From positions 7,501 to 71,500 of the forward strand of contig CP119315.1 of assembly GCA_029202845.1 (NCBI GenBank): 64,000 nt of DNA, given 5' to 3'. The translations under genes and the position numbers were made by a program. Each line of letters opens with the position of its first letter. Within the stretch, counting starts at the first letter, position 1. The notes under the pieces are model-generated. The model saw only the letters and a list, made by a program, of their open reading frames with translations. It was not told where the DNA came from and ran no database searches. Of the stretch, positions 1-8,771 are shown piece after piece. The DNA is from Candidatus Sphingomonas colombiensis (GTDB taxonomy: Bacteria > Pseudomonadota > Alphaproteobacteria > Sphingomonadales > Sphingomonadaceae).

Positions 1-414
1 CTCGCCCCGCGCCGGGTGCCCAATCGCCCCCGCCACCGCGCGGACCTGCTCGACGATCGCCGCGTAACTTTCCGCCGGTTCGAGATCGAGCGTCGCGATA
101 TCGCGGTCACGAAGTTGCGCCATCGTCGCACGGCGGCGAAACGAGGTGGCGATGATGAGGTCGGGCCGCAGCGCGAGCACATCCTCGGCCGAACCGCGTG
201 TGAACGGCACGCCACGCGCCGCCGTTGCCGCCGCCGACATTTCGGGATCGCGCGCGAACTGTGTCAGCGCCGCTATCTGGCTCCGGTCAGCCAGTGCGAG
301 CAGATATTGATCGGCGCACAGATTGAGCGAGACGATTCGCTGTGGTCGTGGCGCGGGCAACGGCGCGGCACCGATCAGCGCGAACAGCATGGGCAAGGCG
401 AACAGGCGGCGCAT
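1..414 (-). CDS. btuF: BtuF-like cobalamin ABC transporter substrate-binding protein (partial)
   Basis: This is the N-terminal 138 codons of a periplasmic binding protein; the rest lies beyond the left edge. The minus-strand reading begins MRRLFALPMLF, a short signal peptide, followed by PQRIVSLNLCADQYLLAL, a typical opening of the TroA/BtuF-like fold. Further in, EDVLALRPDLIIAT is the usual segment of this family. The ATG at 414 is preceded by AAGGGG about eight bases upstream, which supports the start. It is divergent from the permease gene at 521. The nearby btuC, btuD, cobalamin riboswitch and BtuB-like receptor argue for vitamin B12 rather than heme or siderophore as substrate; that assignment is inferred from context. 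Confidence 0.8.
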   Translation of the reverse strand, partial: MRRLFALPMLFALIGAAPLPAPRPQRIVSLNLCADQYLLALADRSQIAALTQFARDPEMSAAATAARGVPFTRGSAEDVLALRPDLIIATSFRRRATMAQLRDRDIATLDLEPAESYAAIVEQVRAVAGAIGHPARGE

Positions 415-520
415 CACCGTGCCCCTTTGCCTTCCGCGCCCGTTTCGCGCTAGGCGCTTCGCGGCCGGAGCGCATCTCGCGGCCGGATTTCATCGCTCAT
501 CGACGCGAGGCTGACCAAAC

Positions 521-1507
521 GTGACCCGCCGCTGGTTATGGCCCGCACTGATCCTGCTAACGATCGCGGCCGCCGCGCTGGGCGTGGGCATCGGCAGTAC
601 CTCGATCCCGCCGGCACGCGCCCTCGCGGCACTGGCCGGGCATGGCGATCCGATCGAGCGGGCCATCCTGATCGAGCTACGCCTGCCGCGCGCGATCCTC
701 GGGCTGGCGGTGGGCGCGATGCTCGGGCTCGGGGGCGCCGCGTTGCAGGGATATCTCCGCAACCCGCTTGCCGAACCGTCAGTGCTCGGCGCGTCGAACG
801 GTGCCTCGCTGGGCGCGGTGATCGCGCTTTATTACGGGCTGGCACAATGGCATCCGGCCGCGCTTCCGGTGATGGCAATTCTTGGCGCGCTGGCGGCGCT
901 CGCACTGCTGTTCGCGCTGGCCGGTCGCTCGGAAAGCCCGCTAACGCTGATCCTCGCCGGGATCGCGGTGGCAACATTGGCGGGCGCCGGGATCAGCCTC
1001 GCGCTCAACCTGTCCCCGAACCCATTCGCAGCTATCGAAATCATGACGTGGCTGCTCGGCAGTCTTGAGGATCGCTCGTTCGAGCATGTCCTGCTCGCGC
1101 TGCCGTGCATCGCGATCGGCATGATGCTGCTCGCCGGACAGGGAGGCGCGCTCGATGCGCTGAGCCTGGGCGAAGATGGCGCGATGGCACTGGGGGTCGA
1201 TCTCAACCGAACGCGCGTACGCCTGCTGCTTGGCGTGGCGATAGGAGTCGGCGGTGCAGTCGCGGTGTCGGGGGCGATCGGTTTCGTCGGGCTGATCGTG
1301 CCGCACCTGATCCGCCCGTTCACCGATCGCAGCCCGTCTGCCGTGCTGTGGCCAAGCGCGCTGGCGGGCGCCGCGCTGCTGACGCTGGCGGATGTCGCGG
1401 TGCGCGTGATCCCCAGCACCAACGAGTTGAAGCTCGGCGTGGTCACCGCCTTCCTCGGCGTGCCGGTGTTCCTCGCCCATCTGATGCGGGAGCGACGGCT
1501 GTGGTAA
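521..1507 (+). CDS. btuC: FecCD-family cobalamin ABC transporter permease
   Basis: A 328-residue integral membrane permease of the FecCD/BtuC family, the normal length for the group. Hydrophobic segments run throughout. Conserved stretches include LRLPRAILGLAVGAMLGLGG near residues 52-71, GYLRNPLAEPSVLGASNGAS soon after, and the C-terminal GFVGLIVPHLIRPF that contacts the ATPase. It should form the inner-membrane channel for B12 together with the ATPase immediately downstream. The start is GTG at 521 with GAGG about ten bases upstream. The stop overlaps the start of the next gene by seven bases, so the two are probably translated together. Confidence 0.88.
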   Translation: MTRRWLWPALILLTIAAAALGVGIGSTSIPPARALAALAGHGDPIERAILIELRLPRAILGLAVGAMLGLGGAALQGYLRNPLAEPSVLGASNGASLGAVIALYYGLAQWHPAALPVMAILGALAALALLFALAGRSESPLTLILAGIAVATLAGAGISLALNLSPNPFAAIEIMTWLLGSLEDRSFEHVLLALPCIAIGMMLLAGQGGALDALSLGEDGAMALGVDLNRTRVRLLLGVAIGVGGAVAVSGAIGFVGLIVPHLIRPFTDRSPSAVLWPSALAGAALLTLADVAVRVIPSTNELKLGVVTAFLGVPVFLAHLMRERRLW

Positions 1508-2274
1508 GCATCGTTGCGCAAGGCATAACCGTCGCCCTTGGCGGCCGAGCCGTGGTGCGCGATCTTTCGGTGCAACTCGAAGGCGGCCGCCTGATCGGCA
1601 TCCTCGGCCCCAATGGCGCGGGCAAGTCGACTCTGATCCGCGCCTTGCTCGGCCTGTTGCCCCATGATGGCACGGTCGCGATCGACGGCGAGCCGCTGTC
1701 CGCGATGTCGCGCGCGGCGATCGCGCGCCGCATCGCCTATCTGCCACAGGGGCAGACGCTGCACTGGCCGCTGACGGTGGAGCGGCTGGTCGCCCTCGGC
1801 CGACTGCCACACCTCGAGCCCTTTTCTCGCCTGGCCGACGCAGATCGCGACGCAATCGCCCGCGCGATGCAGCGCGCCGAAGTGACGCACCTCGCTTCCC
1901 CGCGTCGCAACCGAGCTTTCCGGCGGCGAGCGCGCCCGCGCGCTGCTTGGCGCGCGCGCTCGCGGTAGAGGCGCCCGCGCTGATCGTCGACGAGCCGCTC
2001 GCCAGCCTCGATCCCCGCGCATCAGATCGAGGGGATGGAATTGCTGCGGGCGGAGGCCGACGGCGGCGCGCTCGTCGTTGCGGTGCTCCACGATCTCACG
2101 CTCGCCGCGCGATTTTGCGACCGCGTGCTGGTGATGAACGAGGGAGTGCTGGTCGCCGACGGCGCGCCCCGCACGGTGCTGACGTCTGATCTGCTCGCCA
2201 AAGTTTACGGCATTTCCGCCTTTTTCGGCGATGCCGCCAATCCGATGCTGGTGCCGCTCGATCGCCTGCGTTGA
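1501..2274 (+). pseudogene. btuD: BtuD-like ABC transporter ATP-binding protein, frameshifted (probable sequence indels)
   Basis: The reading starts at GTG 1501 and shows Walker A GPNGAGKSTL and a Q-loop PQGQTLHWPLT in one frame to about 1897. The signature ELSGGERARALL, Walker B LIVDEPLASLDPR and H-loop AVLHDLT follow in other frames. Three one-base insertions explain this: in the C run near 1897-1901, at about 1960 in CTTGGCGCG, and near 2020 in CGCGCATCAG. Removing one base at each gives a continuous ATPase of about 256 residues that ends at the TGA at 2274. All catalytic motifs survive and at least one indel is in a homopolymer, so I think the true gene is intact. If the indels are real, B12 uptake would lack its ATPase. 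Confidence 0.78.
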
Positions 2275-2380
2275 CCCCGCCGGGATGGTTGAGGATTTCC
2301 CGCCACACCTCTGATGGATCGTTCCGCCCGCAACACAATAGCGGTTTGCCCCCCGCGCGCTTTCGGATATGCGCCGCCGC

Positions 2381-2401
2381 GAGCGGGCTTTTTGCCCGTT
2401 C
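2381..2401 (+). terminator. Hairpin between btuD and the riboswitch, possible terminator
   Basis: GAGCGGGC (2381-2388) can pair with GCCCGTTC (2394-2401) around a TTTTT loop, with one G-U pair. It lies 107 bases after the btuD stop and just before the riboswitch. There is no T run after the stem, so it may stabilise the 3' end rather than terminate. The sites would separate btuCD transcripts from btuB. Confidence 0.3.
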
Positions 2402-2409
2402 AATGATCG

Positions 2410-2605
2410 CGCCGGTGCCCCGAGAGGGGTTTAAAAGGGAATGCGGTGCGGGAAGATCGCTCTTCCCCAATCCGCAGCTGCCCCTGCAACTGTAAGCGGT
2501 GAGCGCGATGCACATGCGCGGGGCGAGATGCTCCGCACGGCCACTGGGGAAACCTGGGAAGGCGTGCATCGTCGTGATGACCCGTGAGCCAGGAGACCTG
2601 CCAGC
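2410..2605 (+). promoter_or_regulatory. Cobalamin (AdoCbl) riboswitch
   Basis: The 532-base stretch between btuD and btuB holds a textbook cobalamin aptamer. In order it shows GGTGCCCC, AAAAGGGAATGCGGTGC, AATCCGCAGCTGCCCC followed by TGCAACTGTAAGCGG, CCACTGG, CTGGGAAGGCG, GATGACCCG and the B12 box AGCCAGGAGACCTGCC, which ends at 2602. It is on the same strand as btuB and about 200 bases before its start, so B12 should repress receptor synthesis. In the remaining leader, GCGTCCGT (2743-2750) can pair with ACGGACGC (2786-2793) right beside the ribosome-binding site; this is a candidate expression platform. Confidence 0.95.
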
Positions 2606-2806
2606 GCCGTCGCTCATGTCTCGCGTCCAGGGGGTGGCGGAGGCACGGAGGTTGATCCGTTCGAGCGACAGATGCCGCGCGGCCCGGGGCCGCAAACGGT
2701 GTATGTGGCTCGGGCAACGCGTTCGCCCTGTCTCGTGCGCTGGCGTCCGTTCGTTCTGATCGGACGGCCCCACCGCGTCTTTTGGACGGACGCAGGGAAT
2801 TGAAGC

Positions 2807-4723
2807 ATGAATATCATTAGCAAGGTTGCGCTGCTGACCAGCGCCATCGTCGTGCCGGGCATCGCGATCGCGCAGCCCGATCAGCCGGCTGCGCCAGACA
2901 GTGCAAAGGTCACCGACACGGTGATCGTCACCGCATCGCGCGGCGACAACGGAATTTCCACCGCGACATTGGGCTCATCCGCCACGGTGATCACCGCGAG
3001 CGATCTCCAGGATCGGCAGACGGTGATCGTGTCCGATGTGCTGCGCGATATTCCCGGTGTGTCGGTCAACCGCACCGGCGCGGTCGGCGGGATGACCGAC
3101 GTGCGCATTCGCGGCGCGGAGGCCAATCACACCCTGGTGCTGATCGACGGCATCGAGGCGGCCGATCCCTATTTCGGCCAATATGATTTCGCCAGCCTCA
3201 CCGCCGATCCCGGCGCGCGGATCGAGGTGCTGCGCGGCGAGCAGAGCGCGCTCTATGGCTCCGACGCGATCGGTGGGGTGATCAATTACATCACCGCCAG
3301 CGGGCGCGAGATGCCCGGCTTCGCGGCGCGGATCGAAGGCGGCTCGTTCAACACCGTCGATGGCGCAGTGCGTGGCGCCGGCGTGGTGGGCGATCTCGAT
3401 TACGCGCTGGGTGGCTCTTATTCCGGGATCGGCGGCTATGTCGTCGCACCGGGCGGATCGCGCCGCATCGGATCGAAGATCGGCACGCTCAACGGCAAGT
3501 TCGGCTATGAGGCCGGTGCGATCGCGCTGCGCGCCGTGGTGCGGTACAATCACGCCGACGCGGATCTGAACAATCAGGATTATCTCCTCACCGGCAATGC
3601 GATCGATTCCGGCGGCAGTTATGTCAACGATACGCTCTATGCGCTGGTCGGCGCGCGGCTCACCGCCGCCGAGGGTCGCTGGGTGACCGACCTGAGCGGG
3701 CAACTCACCGACGCGCAACGTCGCTATTTCGATGACAATCGTAACGAGACCAGCGGCGACAACGGCCGGCGGCACAAGGCATCGCTCGTCTCTACGCTGA
3801 AGCTCGGTGACGACAATATCGTCCACGCGCTTACCGCCGCCGTCGACTATGAGCGGGAGGAATATCGCGGCACGGCCAATTACATCACCGGTCCCAACCC
3901 GTATCAGCACACCGACAATTGGGGCATCGTCGGCCAGTATCAGCTGACGATCAACGATCGGTTCGGGCTGGGCGGCGCGGTGCGGCGCGACTTCAATGAC
4001 CGCTTCCAGGATTCGACCACCTGGCATGCCCAGGCGAGCTATCGCTTCGACACCGGTACACGGCTTCACGCCGCGGGCGGATCGGGCGTCAAGGCACCGA
4101 CCTTCTTCGAGCTATTCGGCTACTCTCCCTCCAGCGGCTTCGTGGGCAACCCCAATTTGAAGCCGGAGCGCTCGACCGGCTGGGAAGCGGGCGTCGAGCA
4201 ATCGTTCCTCGACGGCCATGCGCGGATCGACGTGACTTATTTCAATGCCAAGCTGCGCGACATGATCGTCACCGTTTACGGCCCTTACACCGTGAAGAAC
4301 GCGCCCGGCACGACCCCGCATCAGGGCGTCGAGGTCTCGGCGAATTTCGTGCTGCCCGCCGGTTTCCGTTTCGACGGTTCCTACACTTATCTCGACGCCA
4401 AGGATGACCTCGGGATCGAACTGCAACGTCGGCCGAAGCATATCGGGAGCGCCAATCTGGCGTGGCGCGCGCCGGACGATCGCTTCGGCGCGGCGGTGAC
4501 GGTGCGTTATAATGGTGACTCGCGCGATACCAACTTCGCGACTTATGCGGTGGAAACGCTGCGCGCTTATACGCTGGTGAGCCTGAACGCCGATGTGGCG
4601 CTCACGCGCGGGCTATCTCTCTATGGCCGGATCGAGAATCTGTTCGATACCGATTATCGTGAGACGATCGGCTTTCTGACCCCGGGCCGCGCGGCTTACG
4701 CCGGTATCCGCGCCCGCTTCTGA
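2807..4723 (+). CDS. btuB: TonB-dependent vitamin B12 receptor, BtuB-like
   Basis: A 638-residue outer-membrane receptor. A signal peptide ending near IAIAQ is followed by a Ton box DTVIVTASR that closely resembles the BtuB box. The plug domain follows (residues about 45-155: DVLRDIPGVSVNRTG, VLIDGIEAADPY, IEVLRGEQSALYGSDAIGG). The C-terminal barrel contains GFVGNPNLKPERSTGWEAG and ends in the expected aromatic residue, GIRARF. The AGGGAATTGAAGC before the ATG is a plausible ribosome-binding site. The upstream cobalamin riboswitch fixes B12 or a cobinamide as the most likely ligand. Length and architecture match BtuB. Confidence 0.92.
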   Translation: MNIISKVALLTSAIVVPGIAIAQPDQPAAPDSAKVTDTVIVTASRGDNGISTATLGSSATVITASDLQDRQTVIVSDVLRDIPGVSVNRTGAVGGMTDVRIRGAEANHTLVLIDGIEAADPYFGQYDFASLTADPGARIEVLRGEQSALYGSDAIGGVINYITASGREMPGFAARIEGGSFNTVDGAVRGAGVVGDLDYALGGSYSGIGGYVVAPGGSRRIGSKIGTLNGKFGYEAGAIALRAVVRYNHADADLNNQDYLLTGNAIDSGGSYVNDTLYALVGARLTAAEGRWVTDLSGQLTDAQRRYFDDNRNETSGDNGRRHKASLVSTLKLGDDNIVHALTAAVDYEREEYRGTANYITGPNPYQHTDNWGIVGQYQLTINDRFGLGGAVRRDFNDRFQDSTTWHAQASYRFDTGTRLHAAGGSGVKAPTFFELFGYSPSSGFVGNPNLKPERSTGWEAGVEQSFLDGHARIDVTYFNAKLRDMIVTVYGPYTVKNAPGTTPHQGVEVSANFVLPAGFRFDGSYTYLDAKDDLGIELQRRPKHIGSANLAWRAPDDRFGAAVTVRYNGDSRDTNFATYAVETLRAYTLVSLNADVALTRGLSLYGRIENLFDTDYRETIGFLTPGRAAYAGIRARF

Positions 4724-4736
4724 AGCATGGGGCGAC

Positions 4737-4764
4737 GCGGCGTGGAGTTCTCACTCCACGCCGC
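4737..4764. terminator. Bidirectional hairpin between btuB and ilvE
   Basis: GCGGCGTGGAGT (4737-4748) is perfectly complementary to ACTCCACGCCGC (4753-4764) with a four-base loop. It sits between the convergent ends of btuB and ilvE, the right place for a shared terminator. There is no clear T run on either side. Confidence 0.6.
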
Positions 4765-4776
4765 GCGCACACGGCA

Positions 4777-5856
4777 TCAACCCAGCCGGTGCAGCCAGTT
4801 ATGCGGATCCGGCGCCCGGCCGCGCTGAATCGCGGTGAGCTGTTCAAGGAAGCGCTGGGTCGTCTGCCCCATGCCGCCCGAACCGATCTGGAACGAATAA
4901 TCCGGGCCGGATACCTGCCCGATCGGGGTGACCACCGCTGCGGTGCCGCAGGCGAAGGTCTCGACAATCCGGCCGCTTTGCGCATCCGCGCGCCACTGGT
5001 CGATGCTGTAAAGCTCCTCGCGGACCGTCAATCCCTGATCGCGCGCAATCGTGATGATCGAATCACGGGTGATGCCGGGCAGGATCGTGCCCGTCAGCGG
5101 CGGCGTGCCGACAGAACCATCTTCGAACACGAAGAAGATGTTCATGCCGCCCAGCTCCTCGATCCAGCGACGCTCGGCCGCGTCGAGGAACACCACCTGA
5201 TCGCACCCGCGGCGAATTGCCTCCGCCTGCGCGACGAGGCTGGTGGCATAATTGCCACCACATTTGGCCGCGCCCGTGCCACCCGGCGCCGCGCGGCTGT
5301 AATCATGGCTGACCCACAGCGAGATCGGCTTCACCCCGCCCTTCCAATAGGAACCGACCGACGAGGCGAGCACCATATAAAGGTATTGGGCCGATGGCTT
5401 CACCCCCAGGAACGCTTCGCTCGCGATCATGAACGGGCGCAGATAGAGCGAGCCGCCCTCCCCCGTCGGAATCCATGCGCGATCCGCACTGACCAATGCC
5501 TCGATCGAACCGAGGAAGAGTTCATCGGGAAGCTCTGGCATCGCCAGCCGCCGCGCGGAATCGCGAAAGCGCCGCGCATTGGCGTCGGGACGAAACAGCG
5601 CCGACGCGCCATCCTCCATACGATAAGCCTTCAACCCCTCGAAGATCTCCTGCGCATAGTGCAGCACGGCGGTCGCGGGATCGATCGACAGCGGCGCACG
5701 CGCCGTCACCTTGGCGTCATGCCAGCCCTTATCTTGCGACCAATGCAGAATTGCCATGTGATCGGTGTGGACACGGCCGAATACCGGATCGGCGATCCGC
5801 GCGGTACGCTCACTCGCGGGCACAAGATTGGGGTTCGGCTCAAACGCGAAGTTCAA
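4777..5856 (-). CDS. ilvE: Branched-chain amino acid aminotransferase
   Basis: A 359-residue PLP enzyme of fold type IV that transfers the amino group between glutamate and the keto acids of leucine, isoleucine and valine. Length and motifs match the longer class (BCAT as in eukaryotes and many bacteria). FEGLKAYR lies near residues 70-77, and the PLP lysine is in GGTGAAKCGGNYATS near residue 200. EELGGMNIFFVF and TPPLTGTILPGITRDS are the cofactor-binding loops. The start is TTG at 5856: minus-strand AGGAGG lies six bases upstream, which decides this start. It is divergent from a MarR regulator across a 65-base gap, which could include a shared control region. Confidence 0.93.
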   Translation of the reverse strand: MNFAFEPNPNLVPASERTARIADPVFGRVHTDHMAILHWSQDKGWHDAKVTARAPLSIDPATAVLHYAQEIFEGLKAYRMEDGASALFRPDANARRFRDSARRLAMPELPDELFLGSIEALVSADRAWIPTGEGGSLYLRPFMIASEAFLGVKPSAQYLYMVLASSVGSYWKGGVKPISLWVSHDYSRAAPGGTGAAKCGGNYATSLVAQAEAIRRGCDQVVFLDAAERRWIEELGGMNIFFVFEDGSVGTPPLTGTILPGITRDSIITIARDQGLTVREELYSIDQWRADAQSGRIVETFACGTAAVVTPIGQVSGPDYSFQIGSGGMGQTTQRFLEQLTAIQRGRAPDPHNWLHRLG

Positions 5857-5921
5857 AAACAGCCTCCTGTCGATCCCACGCTAAGAACAGCGCGGTTGGC
5901 GGTTGCGATCGGGTAAAGCCG

Positions 5922-6428
5922 ATGGCAATGCCGGTCAACATGGTGCCAACGACCCAAACCGCGTCCCCACTTTTCCTGCGCGAACCGGAAATCCGGCGCG
6001 GGCTGGAGCTGCTTTATTTCGGCAACAGCCATGTCACGCGATCGATCGATCAGGGGCTGGCGCAACAGGGGCTGGGCCGCGCGCATCACCGTGCGCTTTA
6101 TTTTATCGCGCGCCGGCCGAACATGGCGGTCAGCGATCTGCTGGCGCTGCTCGCGATCACCAAGCAATCGCTGGGCCGGGTGCTCAACGAGCTGATGGAT
6201 CGTGGGCTGGTGGAAAGCCGCCCCGGCGAGCGCGATCGTCGGCAGCGGCTGCTGCGCCTCACCGATGCGGGCGCCGCGCTGGAAAACGACCTTTACGAGG
6301 CGCTGCGCGAGAAGCTGTCCGGCGCTTATTCAAAAGCGGGGCAAGAGGCCGTGACCGGATTTTGGTCCGTCCTGGAGGGGCTGATCCCGGACGATGAGCG
6401 CCCCCGCGTCGAAGCGTTGCGCCGCTGA
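5922..6428 (+). CDS. MarR-family transcriptional regulator
   Basis: A winged-helix regulator of 168 residues if translated from ATG 5922; ATGs at 5928 and 5940 are in frame and equally possible. The core reads YFIARRPNMAVSDLLALL, then the recognition region ITKQSLGRVLNELMDRGLVE, then the wing RPGERDRRQRLLRLTDAG, which is the standard MarR pattern. The C-terminal helix probably dimerises. The ligand is unknown. The neighbouring divergent ilvE is a reasonable target, but I see only a weak inverted repeat (CGCT, six bases, AGCG) in the gap. Confidence 0.85.
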   Translation: MAMPVNMVPTTQTASPLFLREPEIRRGLELLYFGNSHVTRSIDQGLAQQGLGRAHHRALYFIARRPNMAVSDLLALLAITKQSLGRVLNELMDRGLVESRPGERDRRQRLLRLTDAGAALENDLYEALREKLSGAYSKAGQEAVTGFWSVLEGLIPDDERPRVEALRR

Positions 6429-6439
6429 ACTGCCCGATG

Positions 6440-7231
6440 TCAGCCCCGCGCGGCGGCTGCCATCTCCTCCCCGCGCGCGGCCGCCGCGACGAGCGTCGCT
6501 CGCATCAGCCGGTTGAGCGCTTCGTCATTATCGAGGACGTTGAGCCCGGCCCGCGTCATCCCACCCGGGCTGGCGACCACATCCGCCAGCGCGGCAGGCG
6601 CGCGATCCTCTGCCTCGGCAAGCGCCGCCGCACCACGCACCGTCGCCAGCGCAAGTCGTGTCGCATCAGCCTCTGGTAACCCCATCGCCACTCCCGCGCG
6701 CGCCAGCGCATCAATGAAACGAAACAGATAAGCCGGCCCGCACCCGGAAAGCGTCGCAGCGGCTGAATATACCGCGCCCTCCGCCCAGATCACCTCTCCC
6801 AGCGGCGCAAGTAGCCCATCGATCGCAGCCCGCGTTCGCGCATCGGCGGACGGCGCGTTCACCACGCACACCCCCTGCCCCAGAGCAACAGGCAGATTGG
6901 GCATCACCGGCACCGGCGCCGGGCCGGGAAAGGCCCGCTCAAGCACCGCTTCATCCACGCCGGCAAGAATCGACAACAGGATCGGCACGTCACGGAGCCG
7001 ATCGCCATATTGCGCCGCAACCTCAGCAAGCTGCTGCGGCTTGACCCCCAGCACCACGATATCGGGAAGATCGGCCGCCGGCAGGTCGCGCGACTGGCGC
7101 ACGCCGCCGGGGAGCGCGCGATCGCTACGGTTGACGACGTCCACCGCCTCAGCCGACACCACGCCGCTGTCGATCCAGCGCGCCAGCATCGCCCCGGCCA
7201 TATTGCCGCAGCCGATCATCCACATCCGCAT
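6440..7231 (-). CDS. proC: Pyrroline-5-carboxylate reductase
   Basis: A 263-residue enzyme for the last step of proline synthesis: NAD(P)H-dependent reduction of pyrroline-5-carboxylate. The N-terminus has the Rossmann motif IGCGNMAGAML. VVLGVKPQQLAEVAAQ and LLSILAGVD follow. The family signature near the C-terminus reads DVVASPGGMTRAGLNVL. The start is ATG 7231, which shares its A with the TGA of the upstream ybjN-like gene, so the pair looks translationally coupled. A longer upstream reading exists but has no family homology. Confidence 0.94.
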   Translation of the reverse strand: MRMWMIGCGNMAGAMLARWIDSGVVSAEAVDVVNRSDRALPGGVRQSRDLPAADLPDIVVLGVKPQQLAEVAAQYGDRLRDVPILLSILAGVDEAVLERAFPGPAPVPVMPNLPVALGQGVCVVNAPSADARTRAAIDGLLAPLGEVIWAEGAVYSAAATLSGCGPAYLFRFIDALARAGVAMGLPEADATRLALATVRGAAALAEAEDRAPAALADVVASPGGMTRAGLNVLDNDEALNRLMRATLVAAAARGEEMAAAARG

Positions 7232-7743
7232 CACGCTTCGCCCTGCGTCTCGATCAATGCCGCCGCGATCGCCTCGCGCGGGGTCTTGCCGCCCCACAGC
7301 ACGAACTGGAACACGGGATAGAAACGCTCGCACTCGTCGATTGCGGTTTCGACCAGCAGTTCCGTCGCGCCCAGCGACATGACCTGCTCGCCATCCTCGT
7401 CGCCATCCACCACCATCGCATGGCGATAGAGGAGGATGCCGCTGGATGACCATAGTTCGAAATGGCCGACCCACATTTGCTCGTTGACCAGTGTCAGCGC
7501 CTCATGGATCGGCGCGCGACGCTCCTCCGCAACCTTCACATCGGGGAAGCAAAGGAACTGGAGGACACTATCCTCCTCGCGCCACAGCGCGCGCACCTCA
7601 TATTCGGTCCAGCTTCCCTTGATGGTCGCGCTGATCTCGTCATCGTGGCGCTCGCAGGGCCAGCCGTGCGCCGCGAAATAACGCTCCAGCATGTCCAGCG
7701 GGGCGGCCGCTTCGTGATCGTCTTCGGCTTCGTCAAGCATCAT
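7231..7743 (-). CDS. YbjN domain-containing protein
   Basis: A 170-residue cytoplasmic protein with a YbjN fold. Visible family features are LDMLERYFAAHGWPCERHDDEIS at the N-terminus (acidic, helix then strand), LQFLCFPDVKVAEERRAPI in the middle and the C-terminal AIDECERFYPVFQFVLWGGK. The biochemical role of this family is not settled. Two consecutive ATG codons (7743 and 7740) could start it. It ends in TGATG with proC, so it is the first gene of a two-gene unit. Confidence 0.83.
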   Translation of the reverse strand: MMLDEAEDDHEAAAPLDMLERYFAAHGWPCERHDDEISATIKGSWTEYEVRALWREEDSVLQFLCFPDVKVAEERRAPIHEALTLVNEQMWVGHFELWSSSGILLYRHAMVVDGDEDGEQVMSLGATELLVETAIDECERFYPVFQFVLWGGKTPREAIAAALIETQGEA

Positions 7744-7843
7744 CACATCCCTATCGCACGAAGGCCGACGCGGACGCAAAGCCCGCGACGGCCAATCGTG
7801 TGAAATCTGTAATCGGCTGGCGGGCGTGGCGGCCCGAAACGGC

Positions 7844-8101
7844 TCAGCCCTTGCTTTTCGCCTGCGCCGCTTCGAGCTTGTCGAGGCGGGCCTTCAGCGC
7901 ATCCGCTTCATCGCGCGCGGCAACCGCCATCGCCTTCACCGCCTCGAATTCATCGCGGCTGACGAAATCCAGACCGCCAATCCATTCGCGCGCACGATCG
8001 CGGGCGCCCGCCTGCGCCTCGCGCCCCATTCCTGCGAACGTGCCCGCCGCACCGTTCACGAGTTTTACGAAATCATCGAACATCCGATTTTCGGACTGCA
8101 T
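7844..8101 (-). CDS. ubiK: Accessory factor UbiK family protein
   Basis: An 85-residue protein of the BMFP/UbiK family, which helps ubiquinone biosynthesis as a small coiled-coil partner of Ubi proteins. It starts MQSENRMFDDFVKLVNG and has an amphipathic N-terminal helix. A coiled coil follows, from SRDEFEAVKAMAVAARDE to LDKLEAAQAK. Length and the FDDFVKL/SRDEFEAVKAMA pairing are typical. It lies 23 bases after tspO on the same strand. The assignment rests on family pattern only. Confidence 0.8.
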   Translation of the reverse strand: MQSENRMFDDFVKLVNGAAGTFAGMGREAQAGARDRAREWIGGLDFVSRDEFEAVKAMAVAARDEADALKARLDKLEAAQAKSKG

Positions 8102-8124
8102 CAAAATCACCTTCCGGCTGGAAC

Positions 8125-8679
8125 TCAGCCGATTACCTGGGAGGTATGGGCGCCCGGCACAAGTGTTTCCGCACCGGGATTGAGCTGCCCGATGCGCCAG
8201 GTGAGCACGCCCGCGAAGCTCACCCATATCAGATAAGGCAGCATCAGCCACGCGGCGAGCGGACGAATCCGGCCGAACAAGACGGTCGTGGCAATCGCCA
8301 GCAACAACAGCGCGACGAGATCCATGAGTGCTAGCGAGATATCGTGCTTGCCGAAAAACAGCGGCGTCCAGATCAGATTGAGCGCGAGTTGCGCCACGAA
8401 CAGCCCGATCGCCAGCCAGCGCGCCCGTGCGCCGCGCGCGTGGAGGATCATCGCCAGTGCCAGCCCGATCAGGACGTAGAGCGTGGACCAGGCAACCGGA
8501 AAAACCCAGTTAGGCGGCGTCAGTTCGGGCTTGGCCAGCCCCTGATACCATGGACTATCCGAACCGACCGTCACGCTGCGTCCGGAAAGGAAGCCCAGCA
8601 ACAGGATCAACGGCACGGTAACCACCGCCCAACGCAGAAATGACATGCGCAACTGCGCCTTCGACGCCAACCCTCCCAC
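8125..8679 (-). CDS. tspO: TspO/MBR family protein
   Basis: A five-helix membrane protein related to the tryptophan-rich sensory protein / mitochondrial benzodiazepine receptor. Family marks are PWYQGLAKPELTPPNWVFP, the helix with NLIWTPLFFGKHDI and the late YLIWVSFAGVLTWRIGQLNP. These proteins bind porphyrins and sterol-like ligands; their function in sphingomonads is not established. An ATG at 8646 is possible. I prefer GTG 8679, because GGGAGG lies four bases upstream on the minus strand, giving 184 residues. Confidence 0.88.
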   Translation of the reverse strand: MGGLASKAQLRMSFLRWAVVTVPLILLLGFLSGRSVTVGSDSPWYQGLAKPELTPPNWVFPVAWSTLYVLIGLALAMILHARGARARWLAIGLFVAQLALNLIWTPLFFGKHDISLALMDLVALLLLAIATTVLFGRIRPLAAWLMLPYLIWVSFAGVLTWRIGQLNPGAETLVPGAHTSQVIG

Positions 8680-8771
8680 AGTGCCTCCCTGTTTCTATTT
8701 GGTTCGGCGAACCTGCCGTGCGGCACGAAGCGCGTAAACCATTTATCGACGCGGAAGATCGCGGGATTGCG

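Noticed and set aside
5857..5921. MarR operator between ilvE and the MarR gene
   Set aside because: Only a four-base inverted repeat (CGCT and AGCG) is visible, too weak to annotate.
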